From contig NC_023063.1 in NCBI RefSeq assembly GCF_000508225.1, forward strand, positions 1,054,001-1,118,000: a DNA stretch of 64,000 bases. Reading direction: 5' to 3'. Within the stretch, counting starts at the first letter, position 1; each line of letters begins with the position of its first letter. The notes below the pieces were generated by a model that was not told the origin of the DNA, did not search any database, and saw only the letters and a program-made list of their open reading frames with translations. Positions 39,424 to 48,939 of the stretch are shown one piece after another. Position numbers and translations under genes: made by a program. The DNA is from Ehrlichia muris AS145 (GTDB taxonomy: Bacteria > Pseudomonadota > Alphaproteobacteria > Rickettsiales > Anaplasmataceae).

Positions 39424-41736
39424 ATGAGATACATTATTATTATTTTAATACTATTCACTTCTTCTTTTGCACATGCAGAAGTTTTAAACACTCAAGTCAA
39501 GCAAGTTCAAATCAATGGCAATCATAGGCTAGATTATAAAACCATATATTTTTATTCAAAAATTAACTTACAAAACAATATAACACAAGACACTATTGAT
39601 CAAGTTATTAAGAACCTATACTTAACACAACTATTTTCACATATTGAAGTATATGTTAATAAGGACAATTATTTAGTAATTAATGTAAAAGAAAATCCTG
39701 TTATCAATAACATAGTTTTTTATGGAAACAAAGAATTCAATAAAAAGGATTTGCTAAATGACATCCTAAAATTAAAAAAATTAGCAGTTTTCACAAAATC
39801 AAAATTACAACAAGATATATCAAATTTGTTACTATTATACCAAAGTAAAGGCAAGTTAAGTGCAAAAATTGATTATGAAGTAAAAGAGCTCGAAAACAAT
39901 AAAATAGACATAATTGTCAAAATAAATGAAGGACCAACATCCAGAATAAAGACTATCAAGTTTACTGGAAATAAATTCTTTTCAGATAGCATGCTCAAAA
40001 AAGCCATACAATCAACTGAATATTATCCTTACAAAATGCTCAATAGTAATACAAAATTTGCTGCTGAAAGGTTAATGCTTGACCAAGCAGGCTTATATAA
40101 CTTTTACACATCTAAAGGTTTTATAGATTTTAAGATTAAATCTATAGTACCAGAAATGAGAAATGATAATAACATCAATCTTATTTTTTCTCTTGAAGAA
40201 GGAATAAGGTATAAGTTTGGTAATAACAATATAATTATAGACAAACAAGTCAACAATTATCAACAATTAAAGGAAGAAATCCAGAACCTTATATTATCAA
40301 AAAATGGAGATATATTTAATCGAGAATCCATTAATAATTCTATCGAAAAAATCACTCAACATTTAAATAATAATGGTAACTTTTTTTCAGACATAAAACA
40401 TGAATACCATATAAAAGATGATGTAGTTGATATAGATTATATAATATATACAGGAAATAAAGTTTATATTAACAATATAAATATTATTAACAACAAGACC
40501 ACTTTAGATCAAGTAATTAGGCGAAAGTTGAATATTTCTGAAGGTGATATATATAATGCTAGCGTTATCAGTAGATCTTATAAAAATATATTAGGATTAG
40601 GTTTTTTCGAATCTGTAAATGTAGAAAATCATAAGATAAATGACAGTTTAGTTGATTTGACTTTTCAAGTAAAAGAAAGAGGTACTGGTACATTTGCTGT
40701 ATCAGCAGGATTTTCTAGTGTTACTGGACTTGTAGGTAAAATAAACATACAAGAGAGAAATTTGCTTGGAACTGGGAAAATATTATCTTTACAAGCAGAA
40801 AAATCCACTTCTTCTTTGTCTAGTAGTATTGATTTTATAGTACCAAATTTTTCAGACACTGATTCAGCAGTAGGATTTGGTTTATTCTATGCACATCAAA
40901 ACAAACCCGGAGGCCAAGATTCTCCAAACCTTAATTCAAGACTAGGTAATACAGAAGCTGCTTTTAGTAGTAGTAATGCTGGCTTTATGTTACACACATC
41001 ACATGATATAACTGATGATCTCAATCTTTCATTGAACTATTCCTATAAGCATGTAAACATATTTAATGTTAAAGACACCGCATCCGAGTTAATCAAAGAA
41101 CAGGCTGGTAAAAACATTGATTCATCTGTTGGATATTCTTTGCAATTCCGCAAATTTGACAATTTGTCTAAAATCAGAGATGGATACCTTATTAAACTCC
41201 GTCAAAGCTTTTCTGGTTTAGGTGGAACATTACACTACATTAAAACTGAAGGTTCGATTAATTATAGCAGAGAGATTTTTCCAAAAGTTAACAATGATAT
41301 TCTTTTAAGTATAAAAACCTCTATGGGATACGTTTTTTCATATAAAAGCAATGAACAAGTAAAAATAAATCAACGTTTCATAATAGGAAGCAATGAAATT
41401 AGAGGGTTTCATGCATCAGGTATAGGACCAAGAGATAAAAATACATTAGATGCATTAGGTGGAAAATTTTACTTTAATATGATTAACCAAGTTGATTTCC
41501 CTATAGGGCTACCAGATGATTTGGGAATAAAAGGCTCTCTCTTCATTGATGCAGCAACTTTATTTGGCCTTGACTACACAGACAAAGAGTACCATGAGAA
41601 TAAATCATTAAGACTTTCTGCTGGCTTTGGTTTTTCATGGCGTTCCCCATTTGGGCCAATGAGGTTAGATTTTGGATTCCCTATATTAAAAGAAGATTAT
41701 GATGTTACAGATATGATAAGATTTTCAATGCAATAA
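39424..41736 (+). CDS. bamA: Outer-membrane protein assembly factor BamA
   Basis: 770 residues with a signal peptide (ending SSFAHA). Repeated POTRA domains start near residue 25 (VKQVQINGNHRLDYKTI) and fill the first ~400 residues. A C-terminal 16-strand beta-barrel follows, with FIIGSNEIRGFHASGIGPRD and the terminal aromatic-rich strand ending IRFSMQ. It inserts beta-barrel proteins into the outer membrane. Typical neighbours rseP and skp. Confidence 0.96.
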   Translation: MRYIIIILILFTSSFAHAEVLNTQVKQVQINGNHRLDYKTIYFYSKINLQNNITQDTIDQVIKNLYLTQLFSHIEVYVNKDNYLVINVKENPVINNIVFYGNKEFNKKDLLNDILKLKKLAVFTKSKLQQDISNLLLLYQSKGKLSAKIDYEVKELENNKIDIIVKINEGPTSRIKTIKFTGNKFFSDSMLKKAIQSTEYYPYKMLNSNTKFAAERLMLDQAGLYNFYTSKGFIDFKIKSIVPEMRNDNNINLIFSLEEGIRYKFGNNNIIIDKQVNNYQQLKEEIQNLILSKNGDIFNRESINNSIEKITQHLNNNGNFFSDIKHEYHIKDDVVDIDYIIYTGNKVYINNINIINNKTTLDQVIRRKLNISEGDIYNASVISRSYKNILGLGFFESVNVENHKINDSLVDLTFQVKERGTGTFAVSAGFSSVTGLVGKINIQERNLLGTGKILSLQAEKSTSSLSSSIDFIVPNFSDTDSAVGFGLFYAHQNKPGGQDSPNLNSRLGNTEAAFSSSNAGFMLHTSHDITDDLNLSLNYSYKHVNIFNVKDTASELIKEQAGKNIDSSVGYSLQFRKFDNLSKIRDGYLIKLRQSFSGLGGTLHYIKTEGSINYSREIFPKVNNDILLSIKTSMGYVFSYKSNEQVKINQRFIIGSNEIRGFHASGIGPRDKNTLDALGGKFYFNMINQVDFPIGLPDDLGIKGSLFIDAATLFGLDYTDKEYHENKSLRLSAGFGFSWRSPFGPMRLDFGFPILKEDYDVTDMIRFSMQ

Positions 41737-41751
41737 AAAAAAGAGGTATTT

Positions 41752-42300
41752 ATGCGATCAAGATTATTTTTAATTATTTTCATACTACTATTTGGGTTAA
41801 ATTATCAGGCTTTAGCAAAAAATGATCAGAATATTCCGGTAGCTTTTATTGACCGTGATGTAATTATATCTGAAGCATTATCAGTAAAAAGTATTAGGAC
41901 CCAACTAGACGATAAAAGAGCAGAATTACAGAAAAATTTTGCAGCAAGAGAAGAAGAATTACATAAAATGGAAGAAGATTTAAGCAAGCAAAAAGCTATT
42001 TTAAGTGCTGAGGCTTTCGAAAAGAAGGTTGCAGATTTTAAAACAAAAGTATCAAATCTACAACAAGACATTTCTATAAAAGGATCAGAATTAGAAAACA
42101 TGTATATGAATGCTATGGAGATGGTTTACAACAAGATTAAAAACATATCAGCTAAGATAGCAAAGGAACAAAATGTTAATTTAATCCTGTTTTTAATGAA
42201 GAAGAACCAAGTATTTTACGCTGCTGATGGTATAGATTTTTCTAACGAAGTATTAGAAAGATTGAATAAAGAATTACCAAACATAGAAATAAAGAAATGA
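41752..42300 (+). CDS. skp: Periplasmic chaperone Skp/OmpH
   Basis: 182 residues. A signal peptide (ending YQALAK) precedes a long charged helical region (about 55-130) that forms the tentacles of the Skp trimer. It holds unfolded outer-membrane proteins for BamA. It starts 15 bp after bamA behind an AAAAGAGG ribosome site. Confidence 0.88.
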   Translation: MRSRLFLIIFILLFGLNYQALAKNDQNIPVAFIDRDVIISEALSVKSIRTQLDDKRAELQKNFAAREEELHKMEEDLSKQKAILSAEAFEKKVADFKTKVSNLQQDISIKGSELENMYMNAMEMVYNKIKNISAKIAKEQNVNLILFLMKKNQVFYAADGIDFSNEVLERLNKELPNIEIKK

Positions 42301-42320
42301 TATATTAATTAGGGAATTGT

Positions 42321-42767
42321 ATGCAGTTCAATATTCAAGAAATCATAAGGATGATACCACATTCATATCCTTTTTTGTTGATTGATAAAGTAACTGCATG
42401 CACACCTAATGAATCTGTAATAGCAATAAAAAACGTTACTTTTAATGAACCTTTTTTTATTGGCCACTTTCCTGGTAATCCAATCATGCCTGGTGTACTC
42501 ATTGTAGAAGCTATGGCACAAGCATGTATAATATGTGTAATATCCGACACTCAAGAACACAACATGCAGAATTACTCAGTATATTTTATGTCAATAGAGC
42601 TAGCAAAATTCCGCAAACCTGTAATTCCAGGTGATACGTTAGTTTTTGAAGTAAGTGTCATACATAGAAGAAAAAATACATGTAGGTTTCAGTGTTATGC
42701 ACATGTAGAGGATACACTTGTCGCGGAAGCACAAATTCTAGCAATGATTAAGCAAAATGCAGTGTGA
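42321..42767 (+). CDS. fabZ: 3-hydroxyacyl-ACP dehydratase FabZ
   Basis: 148 residues. The catalytic segment [20 protein letters not shown] contains His49 and Glu63. It dehydrates hydroxyacyl-ACP in fatty acid synthesis. In most Gram-negatives lpxD precedes and lpxA follows it; here skp adjoins it directly and purH follows, in line with loss of lipid A synthesis in this family. Confidence 0.96.
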   Translation: MQFNIQEIIRMIPHSYPFLLIDKVTACTPNESVIAIKNVTFNEPFFIGHFPGNPIMPGVLIVEAMAQACIICVISDTQEHNMQNYSVYFMSIELAKFRKPVIPGDTLVFEVSVIHRRKNTCRFQCYAHVEDTLVAEAQILAMIKQNAV

Positions 42768-42798
42768 TTTTTTAACGTGTATATCAATGTAGAAAAAT

Positions 42799-44313
42799 AT
42801 GAAAATAAAAAGAGCAATTATATCCGTATATAATAAAGTAAATGTCATAGAACTTGCAAAATTTCTAATTGAACAAAAGGTAGAGATCATTGCAACAACT
42901 AGCACCTATAAAACTTTATTAGATGCAGGATTACAAACAACAGAAATATCTGATTATACAAATTTTCCAGAAATAATGGGTGGTAGGGTAAAGACTCTAC
43001 ATCCAAAAATTCATGGTGGAATACTAAGTAACCGCAATACACACGCTGCAGAAGGTTTAAACTTAGGAATATATGACATAGATTTAGTTGTTGTAAACTT
43101 ATATCCCTTCTCTCAAGTTGCAAATATTAAAACCTCAACTGAAAATGAGATAATAGAACAAATAGATATAGGAGGAGTTACCTTACTGAGATCTGGAGCA
43201 AAAAACTTTCATAATGTAACAGTTATATCAGACATCAATGACTATGATACATTAAAAGCAGAAATGACTAATAATCAGAATTCCACAACCTTAACATATA
43301 GGAAATACTTGGCCACTAAGGCCTTTGCTATCACTTCAGCTTATGATAGTAATATATACAATTGGATAAGCAAAGATAGTAATGACATTTTACCTGAAAC
43401 ATTTATCATACATGGAACAAAGGTACAAACTCTCAGATGCGGAGAAAATCCACATCAAAAAGGTGCATTTTACAGTAGCTCAGAAAGTAAATACCCTCTA
43501 AAACAACTACATGGAAAAGAATTAAGTTACAATAATATAGTAGACATAGAATCTGCTATAAATATAGTAGCAGAGTTTACACAACCAGCAGCAGTAATTA
43601 TAAAGCACAGTAATCCTTGTGGCACAGCCATTGCTGATGATATCACAACTGCATACAACAAGGCTTTTTCTTGTGATCCAAAAAGTAGTTTTGGTGGTAT
43701 TGTTGCACTAAACAGAGAAATCAACGAAGACATAGCACAAGAACTAAACAAGATCTTCATTGAAGTAGTAATTGGTCCATCAATTACAGATCAAGCAATG
43801 AAAATTATACAAAAGAAGAAAAATGTACGCGTTATACTATCTACAGAATATAATTTACCAAAATATATAATTAAAAATGTCAGTAATGGGTTCTTGCTAC
43901 AAGAAAGTAATACAAATCAGCTATCAAAGAGCGATTTAATACAAGTTACAAATTTCCCAGTATCAGATGAGACCATTTCTAATCTATTATTTGCATGGAA
44001 AGTATGTAAACATGTAAAATCCAATGCAATTGTCATCGCAAAAGACCATCGTACAATTGGAGTCGGAGCTGGTCAAATGAGTCGTGTTGATAGCCTTGAA
44101 ATTGCAATAAAGAAAGCCCAAGATTGCACAGGAGCAGTTTTAGCATCTGATGCATTCTTCCCCTTTACAGACAGTATATTACTAAGTGCATCTGTAAACA
44201 TCAATGCAATAATCCAACCTGGAGGGTCACTACGAGACCAAGAAGTAATAGAAGAAGCAAACAATAAAAAGATTGCCATGTTTTTCACTAACATTAGAAA
44301 CTTTTACCACTGA
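42799..44313 (+). CDS. purH: Bifunctional AICAR formyltransferase/IMP cyclohydrolase
   Basis: 504 residues. The N-terminal IMP cyclohydrolase domain has GGRVKTLHPKIHGGIL, and the C-terminal AICAR transformylase domain has KHSNPCGTA and SDAFFPF. It catalyses the last two steps of purine synthesis. It is 31 bp after fabZ and may be co-transcribed. Its last ~170 bp are duplicated three times just downstream. Confidence 0.96.
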   Translation: MKIKRAIISVYNKVNVIELAKFLIEQKVEIIATTSTYKTLLDAGLQTTEISDYTNFPEIMGGRVKTLHPKIHGGILSNRNTHAAEGLNLGIYDIDLVVVNLYPFSQVANIKTSTENEIIEQIDIGGVTLLRSGAKNFHNVTVISDINDYDTLKAEMTNNQNSTTLTYRKYLATKAFAITSAYDSNIYNWISKDSNDILPETFIIHGTKVQTLRCGENPHQKGAFYSSSESKYPLKQLHGKELSYNNIVDIESAINIVAEFTQPAAVIIKHSNPCGTAIADDITTAYNKAFSCDPKSSFGGIVALNREINEDIAQELNKIFIEVVIGPSITDQAMKIIQKKKNVRVILSTEYNLPKYIIKNVSNGFLLQESNTNQLSKSDLIQVTNFPVSDETISNLLFAWKVCKHVKSNAIVIAKDHRTIGVGAGQMSRVDSLEIAIKKAQDCTGAVLASDAFFPFTDSILLSASVNINAIIQPGGSLRDQEVIEEANNKKIAMFFTNIRNFYH

Positions 44314-44340
44314 TAGCTGACTTTTTATTAAATTAATTTA

Positions 44341-44925
44341 GCATCTGATGCATTCTTCCCCTTCACAGAAGTATATTACTAAGTAACATCTTGTAAACAC
44401 ATCAGTGTAATAATCCAACCTGGGGAGGGGTCACTACGAGACCAAGAAGTAATAGAAGAAGCAAAAAAGATTGCCATGTTTTTCACTAACATTAGAAACT
44501 TTTACCACTGATAGCTGACTTTTTATTAAATTAATTAGCATCTGATACATTCTTCCCCTTCACAGAAGTATATTACTAAGTAACATCTTGTAAACACATC
44601 AGTGTAATAATCCAACCTGGGGAGGGGTCACTACGAGACCAAGAAGTAATAGAAGAAGCAAAAAAGATTGCCATGTTTTTCACTAACATTAGAAACTTTT
44701 ACCACTGATAGCTGACTTTTTATTAAATTAATTAGCATCTGATACATTCTTCACCTTCACAGACAAGTATATTACTAAGTAACATCTGTAAACACATCAG
44801 TATAATAATCCAACCTGGAGGGGGTCACTACGAGCTCAAGAAGTAATAGAAGAAGCAACCAAAAGATCCATGTTTTCACTAACATTAGAAATTTTTATTA
44901 CTGACAGTTGAATCTTCATTAAATT
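44341..44925 (+). repeat. Three decayed tandem copies of the purH 3' end
   Basis: The segment GCATCTGATGCATTC of purH (44143) recurs at 44341, 44538 and 44735, giving periods of 198, 197 and 197 bp. Each copy still contains recognisable sequence for LRDQEVIEEA and MFFTNIRNFYH and the sequence after the purH stop, but small deletions shift the frame, so none is translatable as a PurH tail. The remaining 300 bp up to pgsA are AT-rich with no gene. Confidence 0.93.
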
Positions 44926-45225
44926 ACCTCTAATACAACAACCTTATAAGTAAATATGGTAATTACTCTAAGATTTGCAATAGGTATTAATTAATTTAGC
45001 AATATCCAATAGAAAATTGCTATCTTAAATTAGAAGTTTCCATCATCACAATAGATATTTCTACTAAACTAATGCCAATGTCAAACCATACATAAACATA
45101 GAGGCATTATAAAATCTTGTAATAGATACAATTAGTTTTTAGTAGTAGCATTAATATGTATATATATATGCCAATACTATAAGAGAGGTCTCTCTAATAA
45201 GATTAAAATAGCAATACAATGACTC

Positions 45226-45801
45226 TTATGAGTATATATGCTTCAGAGCTACACAGATATAAAGATATGCAGAATACATAGTTAACGCAGCAGCCAAATA
45301 TAGTATCATTTCACCAATGTATAATATTACACTATCATTTAACATTAACATAGCAATAGCAGACATCTGTATAAATGTTTTGACCTTCCCTACTTTAATA
45401 ACAGGAAGTTCAACATTTATAGAAATCAAAAATTCTCTCAAGCCAGAAATCAAAATCTCTCTACAAATTATCACAACTACAGGAATAATAGTTAGCCCTG
45501 TAATTTTACCAATATAAATCAACATAATCACAGCTGCAGCTACAATAAGTTTATCAGCAATTGGATCAAATAACTTGCCAAATTTAGATTGTGTCTGCCA
45601 TATACGCGCTAAATAACCATCAAAAAAATCTGTAATGCATGCAAAAATAAAAATAATAAATGCAATGTAATTTGAGTTATTATCACCAATATAAAAGCTA
45701 CATACTATTGCAGGAATCGCAAATATTCTAACTATAGTTAACAAATTAGGCAAAGCCCTTCTAAAATAACCAACCATAATGCATATTATCTCATACCACA
45801 C
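45226..45801 (-). CDS. pgsA: CDP-diacylglycerol-glycerol-3-phosphate phosphatidyltransferase
   Basis: 191 residues with several membrane helices. The CDP-alcohol phosphatidyltransferase motif reads DGYLARIWQ...GKLFDPIADK, with all its aspartates. It makes phosphatidylglycerolphosphate. Met9 (45777, MVGYFRRALPNLLTI) aligns better with the family and may be the true start. Other members use other head groups, but the NLLTIVRI start favours PgsA. Confidence 0.9.
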   Translation of the reverse strand: MWYEIICIMVGYFRRALPNLLTIVRIFAIPAIVCSFYIGDNNSNYIAFIIFIFACITDFFDGYLARIWQTQSKFGKLFDPIADKLIVAAAVIMLIYIGKITGLTIIPVVVIICREILISGLREFLISINVELPVIKVGKVKTFIQMSAIAMLMLNDSVILYIGEMILYLAAALTMYSAYLYICVALKHIYS

Positions 45802-45999
45802 CCTATAATAATAATAATCTCAATAACTTCAATATTTATATTAAAGTTATGTACTGTTCAAACATGTCACATAATAATAATTCTAAAACATTCTCAATTA
45901 TGAATACCGCCACACTTCCTGTAGATCATTTTTATACATGTAATTTATATAAAGTATGAATCATAAAAACTATTTAACTAAATTCAACATCATATAAAT

Positions 46000-47385
46000 A
46001 TGAAGACTCAGTTAAATACTCTTGTCTATTTTAATAGTAGATCTATAATTTACCCTTTAAGAATACTGTGCATATTCATGTCTTATATAAATAACTATAA
46101 TATAAAATTATGTCGTAAGTGGTTATTATTAGGTATATCTGCTTTAGCAATATCTGGACTTTTATCTATATTTGTTATTTTGCTTAGACTTCCTATATCA
46201 AAATTTTTCATTACAGATGTAGATAAAGTTTTTGACACATCATTAGTAATACATGTAAATTTATCAGTACTAGTATGGGCATCCTCAATTATTTCTATAA
46301 TATCAAGTTTAATAATTTCCACCAATAAGTACGCAAAATGTTTCAAATATCTATGTTACTTTGCATTTATTGGCACATTCCTAATGGTGCTATCCGTCTT
46401 TTTTCCTAATGCAAACCCGATAAAAAACAATTATATTCCAGTGATAAACAACCTATGTTTTTTATTAGGACTATTAACATTCATTATAAGCACACTCTTC
46501 TACTCAATATTATCAACCAAATGTCACAACTTACATATCCCTCAAGGCATATCATTGGGAGTACACGGTATTTCAATAATACTCATATGTGCTATCTTAT
46601 GTTTCACTATGTCTTACTATACAATACATACAACCAATGATTTACACACCATGTCTTTTTATGAAAATATATTTTGGGGAGGAGGACATATACTGCAAAT
46701 AGCTTTCAGCCAAGCATTACTAATAGTATATTTCATTATGTTAGGAACAAGTAACAAGTTACTGAACACAAATGTAATCAATATTATATTTATAATAAAT
46801 ACTTCATCAACTATTATAGGACCTATTATATACATATATCACCCAGCTGATTCTCAATTTACGATGGATTTTTTTACATGGCACATGCGTATTCTTGGAG
46901 GAATAATACCCGCATTTTTATTCATCTTGACACTATTCAATTTCAAAACATTATTAAAACACAATTACCATAGTTTACTATGTACAACTTTACTATTTAG
47001 CTATGGTGGTATACTAGGAATACTAAGTATTCATGGTAATGTAACAATACCTGCACATTATCATGGATCTATTGTTGGAATGACTCTGGCATTCATGGGG
47101 TTCATTTACTGGCTTTTACCAAAATTGAATTTCGGGAGTACAAATAGCTTTTATGCTAATCTTCAAATTTACATATACAGCTTAGGTCAATTCTTACATA
47201 TAACTGGATTAGAATGGTTAGGTGGATACGGAGCTATAAGAAAAGTAACATACTTACCTGACACAGCATCAAAAATTGCAAAGTACTGTTTTACAATTGG
47301 TGGACTTATGGCCATCATTGGTGGATGTTTGTTCGTAATAATAGTGCTATTACAAACTCGTAAGAAACTTAATTCGACATCATAA
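46000..47385 (+). CDS. Divergent heme-copper oxidase subunit I-like membrane protein
   Basis: 461 residues with about 12 membrane helices. Heme-copper oxidase features are His85 in IHVNLSVLVW (low-spin heme), His230 in FWGGGHILQ (one copper-site position) and the His-x-His pair 353/355 in IPAHYHGSIVGM (high- and low-spin heme). The His-His pair expected in the seventh helix is missing; only isolated His281 and His295 lie nearby, and the Tyr cross-linked to the copper ligand is absent. It may be a reduced or altered oxidase. Start possibly Met28 (46081). Confidence 0.75.
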   Translation: MKTQLNTLVYFNSRSIIYPLRILCIFMSYINNYNIKLCRKWLLLGISALAISGLLSIFVILLRLPISKFFITDVDKVFDTSLVIHVNLSVLVWASSIISIISSLIISTNKYAKCFKYLCYFAFIGTFLMVLSVFFPNANPIKNNYIPVINNLCFLLGLLTFIISTLFYSILSTKCHNLHIPQGISLGVHGISIILICAILCFTMSYYTIHTTNDLHTMSFYENIFWGGGHILQIAFSQALLIVYFIMLGTSNKLLNTNVINIIFIINTSSTIIGPIIYIYHPADSQFTMDFFTWHMRILGGIIPAFLFILTLFNFKTLLKHNYHSLLCTTLLFSYGGILGILSIHGNVTIPAHYHGSIVGMTLAFMGFIYWLLPKLNFGSTNSFYANLQIYIYSLGQFLHITGLEWLGGYGAIRKVTYLPDTASKIAKYCFTIGGLMAIIGGCLFVIIVLLQTRKKLNSTS

Positions 47386-47803
47386 ATTATTAAGCATAAA
47401 TCTTTACTACAAAGACCGCATTTACAAAACTTCTATATAGAACACACCCCATATATATAAGTCTTAATATAGAAAAGGCAATCAACCAAGAAACACTTAT
47501 ACTACAAAATTAATATCTTCTTTGTTTACCCCATGTTCGACACAATTATAATTTTGTTATAAAATCGGAAAAAGGAATACAACATTATACTTCCCTAGTC
47601 TAAAGATAGAATAGTACTTTATAAAAAACCCATATCAGCACATATTATACACATAAATTTCAATACAAAAACAAAGATCATCTAATAAAAAGTTACAACA
47701 CCTTTTTAGTATTACAAAAAATTAATGTTTTGTTATGTAAAATCATTAACTAAAAACTTATCCTTAACGTTACTCCTTCACTGTTAAGTACTTTACCTTA
47801 AGT
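47386..47803. other. Spacer between convergent genes
   Basis: 418 AT-rich bp with no gene, RNA or obvious hairpin terminator. Confidence 0.4.
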
Positions 47804-48436
47804 TCATTTATAACAACATAAACATATATAACCTATTAGCCATATCAATGCTAATAAATACCACGTAACAATATATTCAAGATGATCATTTCTAATTTTT
47901 AGTGGAACATTAGCCGTTATACCATCAAAAGCCACTGTATTATCAGCCCATATTATACAACTCTCCAAAGGAATTTTAATTTGCTTCATCATATTTTTTA
48001 TATCAAACCAGAACCAAACATTAGCATCAATATCATTTTTAACAAACCACCCAATTTTTTTATAACTATCACAATACAGAATTCCCTGAATATCAAGCTG
48101 AGTAGCATTAAGAACTTCAAATTTGCTCATCTTATCTAACACTGTACCTTTGTTCACTAATATATACTTACCATCACTCAAATGAAACGGTTGCAATACA
48201 TAATAACCTAACCTTCCAGCAAAAACAAAAAACAGATGCTCATTATCAAAAGCTCCATTTACTTTTATACTTTTATAACTCTGTTTTACTAAATCATAAG
48301 ATAATAATTTAGTGGATGGAGCTTGCATAGTGGTGATAATATCGATTTTTTCCTTCAGCCTAAATATTTGCCACGTACCAAGAAAAACCATTGTAGAAAA
48401 GGGAATAATAAAAACAACAATTAGCCTTAACCACAT
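47804..48436 (-). CDS. SURF1-family cytochrome oxidase assembly protein
   Basis: 210 residues with one membrane helix at each end (about 3-21, FLGTWQIFRLKEK following; and about 188-208) and a periplasmic middle containing VNKGTV. This is the SURF1 plan. It helps insert heme a into cytochrome c oxidase, so it works with CtaG (17822). Confidence 0.9.
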   Translation of the reverse strand: MWLRLIVVFIIPFSTMVFLGTWQIFRLKEKIDIITTMQAPSTKLLSYDLVKQSYKSIKVNGAFDNEHLFFVFAGRLGYYVLQPFHLSDGKYILVNKGTVLDKMSKFEVLNATQLDIQGILYCDSYKKIGWFVKNDIDANVWFWFDIKNMMKQIKIPLESCIIWADNTVAFDGITANVPLKIRNDHLEYIVTWYLLALIWLIGYICLCCYK

Positions 48437-48882
48437 ACTATTACTACCTTTTATTTATCTTGTAAGTAAGCTAATATATTTAGATTATAATATTCATGCT
48501 GTATGAAAACATAAATCTTCACCCATGAGCATTACAAAAATGTTGCTTCCACCGCTACTATGCTTACCTACAGACATCATATAATTAACAATAAGAACAT
48601 TAAAAATAATAAATAAACAGCACTTTAATTTATAATTCTACTATCTAAAAATTCTATACAAACTTATATCGTAACTTTTTTTCATTCTCACTATATCTAC
48701 CAATAAATACCTATCTATACATAAAACAACATACCAAAAATAGTAGATAAACATCACATTAATCTCATAAACTTTGAAGTTACATAACTATATTATGCAA
48801 GAAAATCCAAGATGGAATAAAATAATCTATTTTTTATATCTAATAAAAAACATACAATAGCAAAATTAATATTAACAATTTT
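48437..48882. other. Divergent intergenic region
   Basis: 446 AT-rich bp between SURF1 and the pentapeptide-repeat gene. It presumably holds both promoters; none is assigned. Confidence 0.4.
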
Positions 48883-48939
48883 ATGAGATTTATTACCTAT
48901 AATGAGCTGGATTATATTATCAATCTATGCAAGTATACT

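Noticed and set aside
46000-47385. Standard cytochrome c oxidase subunit I
   Set aside because: The His-His copper pair and the HxxxY motif are absent and the length is below the usual ~510-540 residues.
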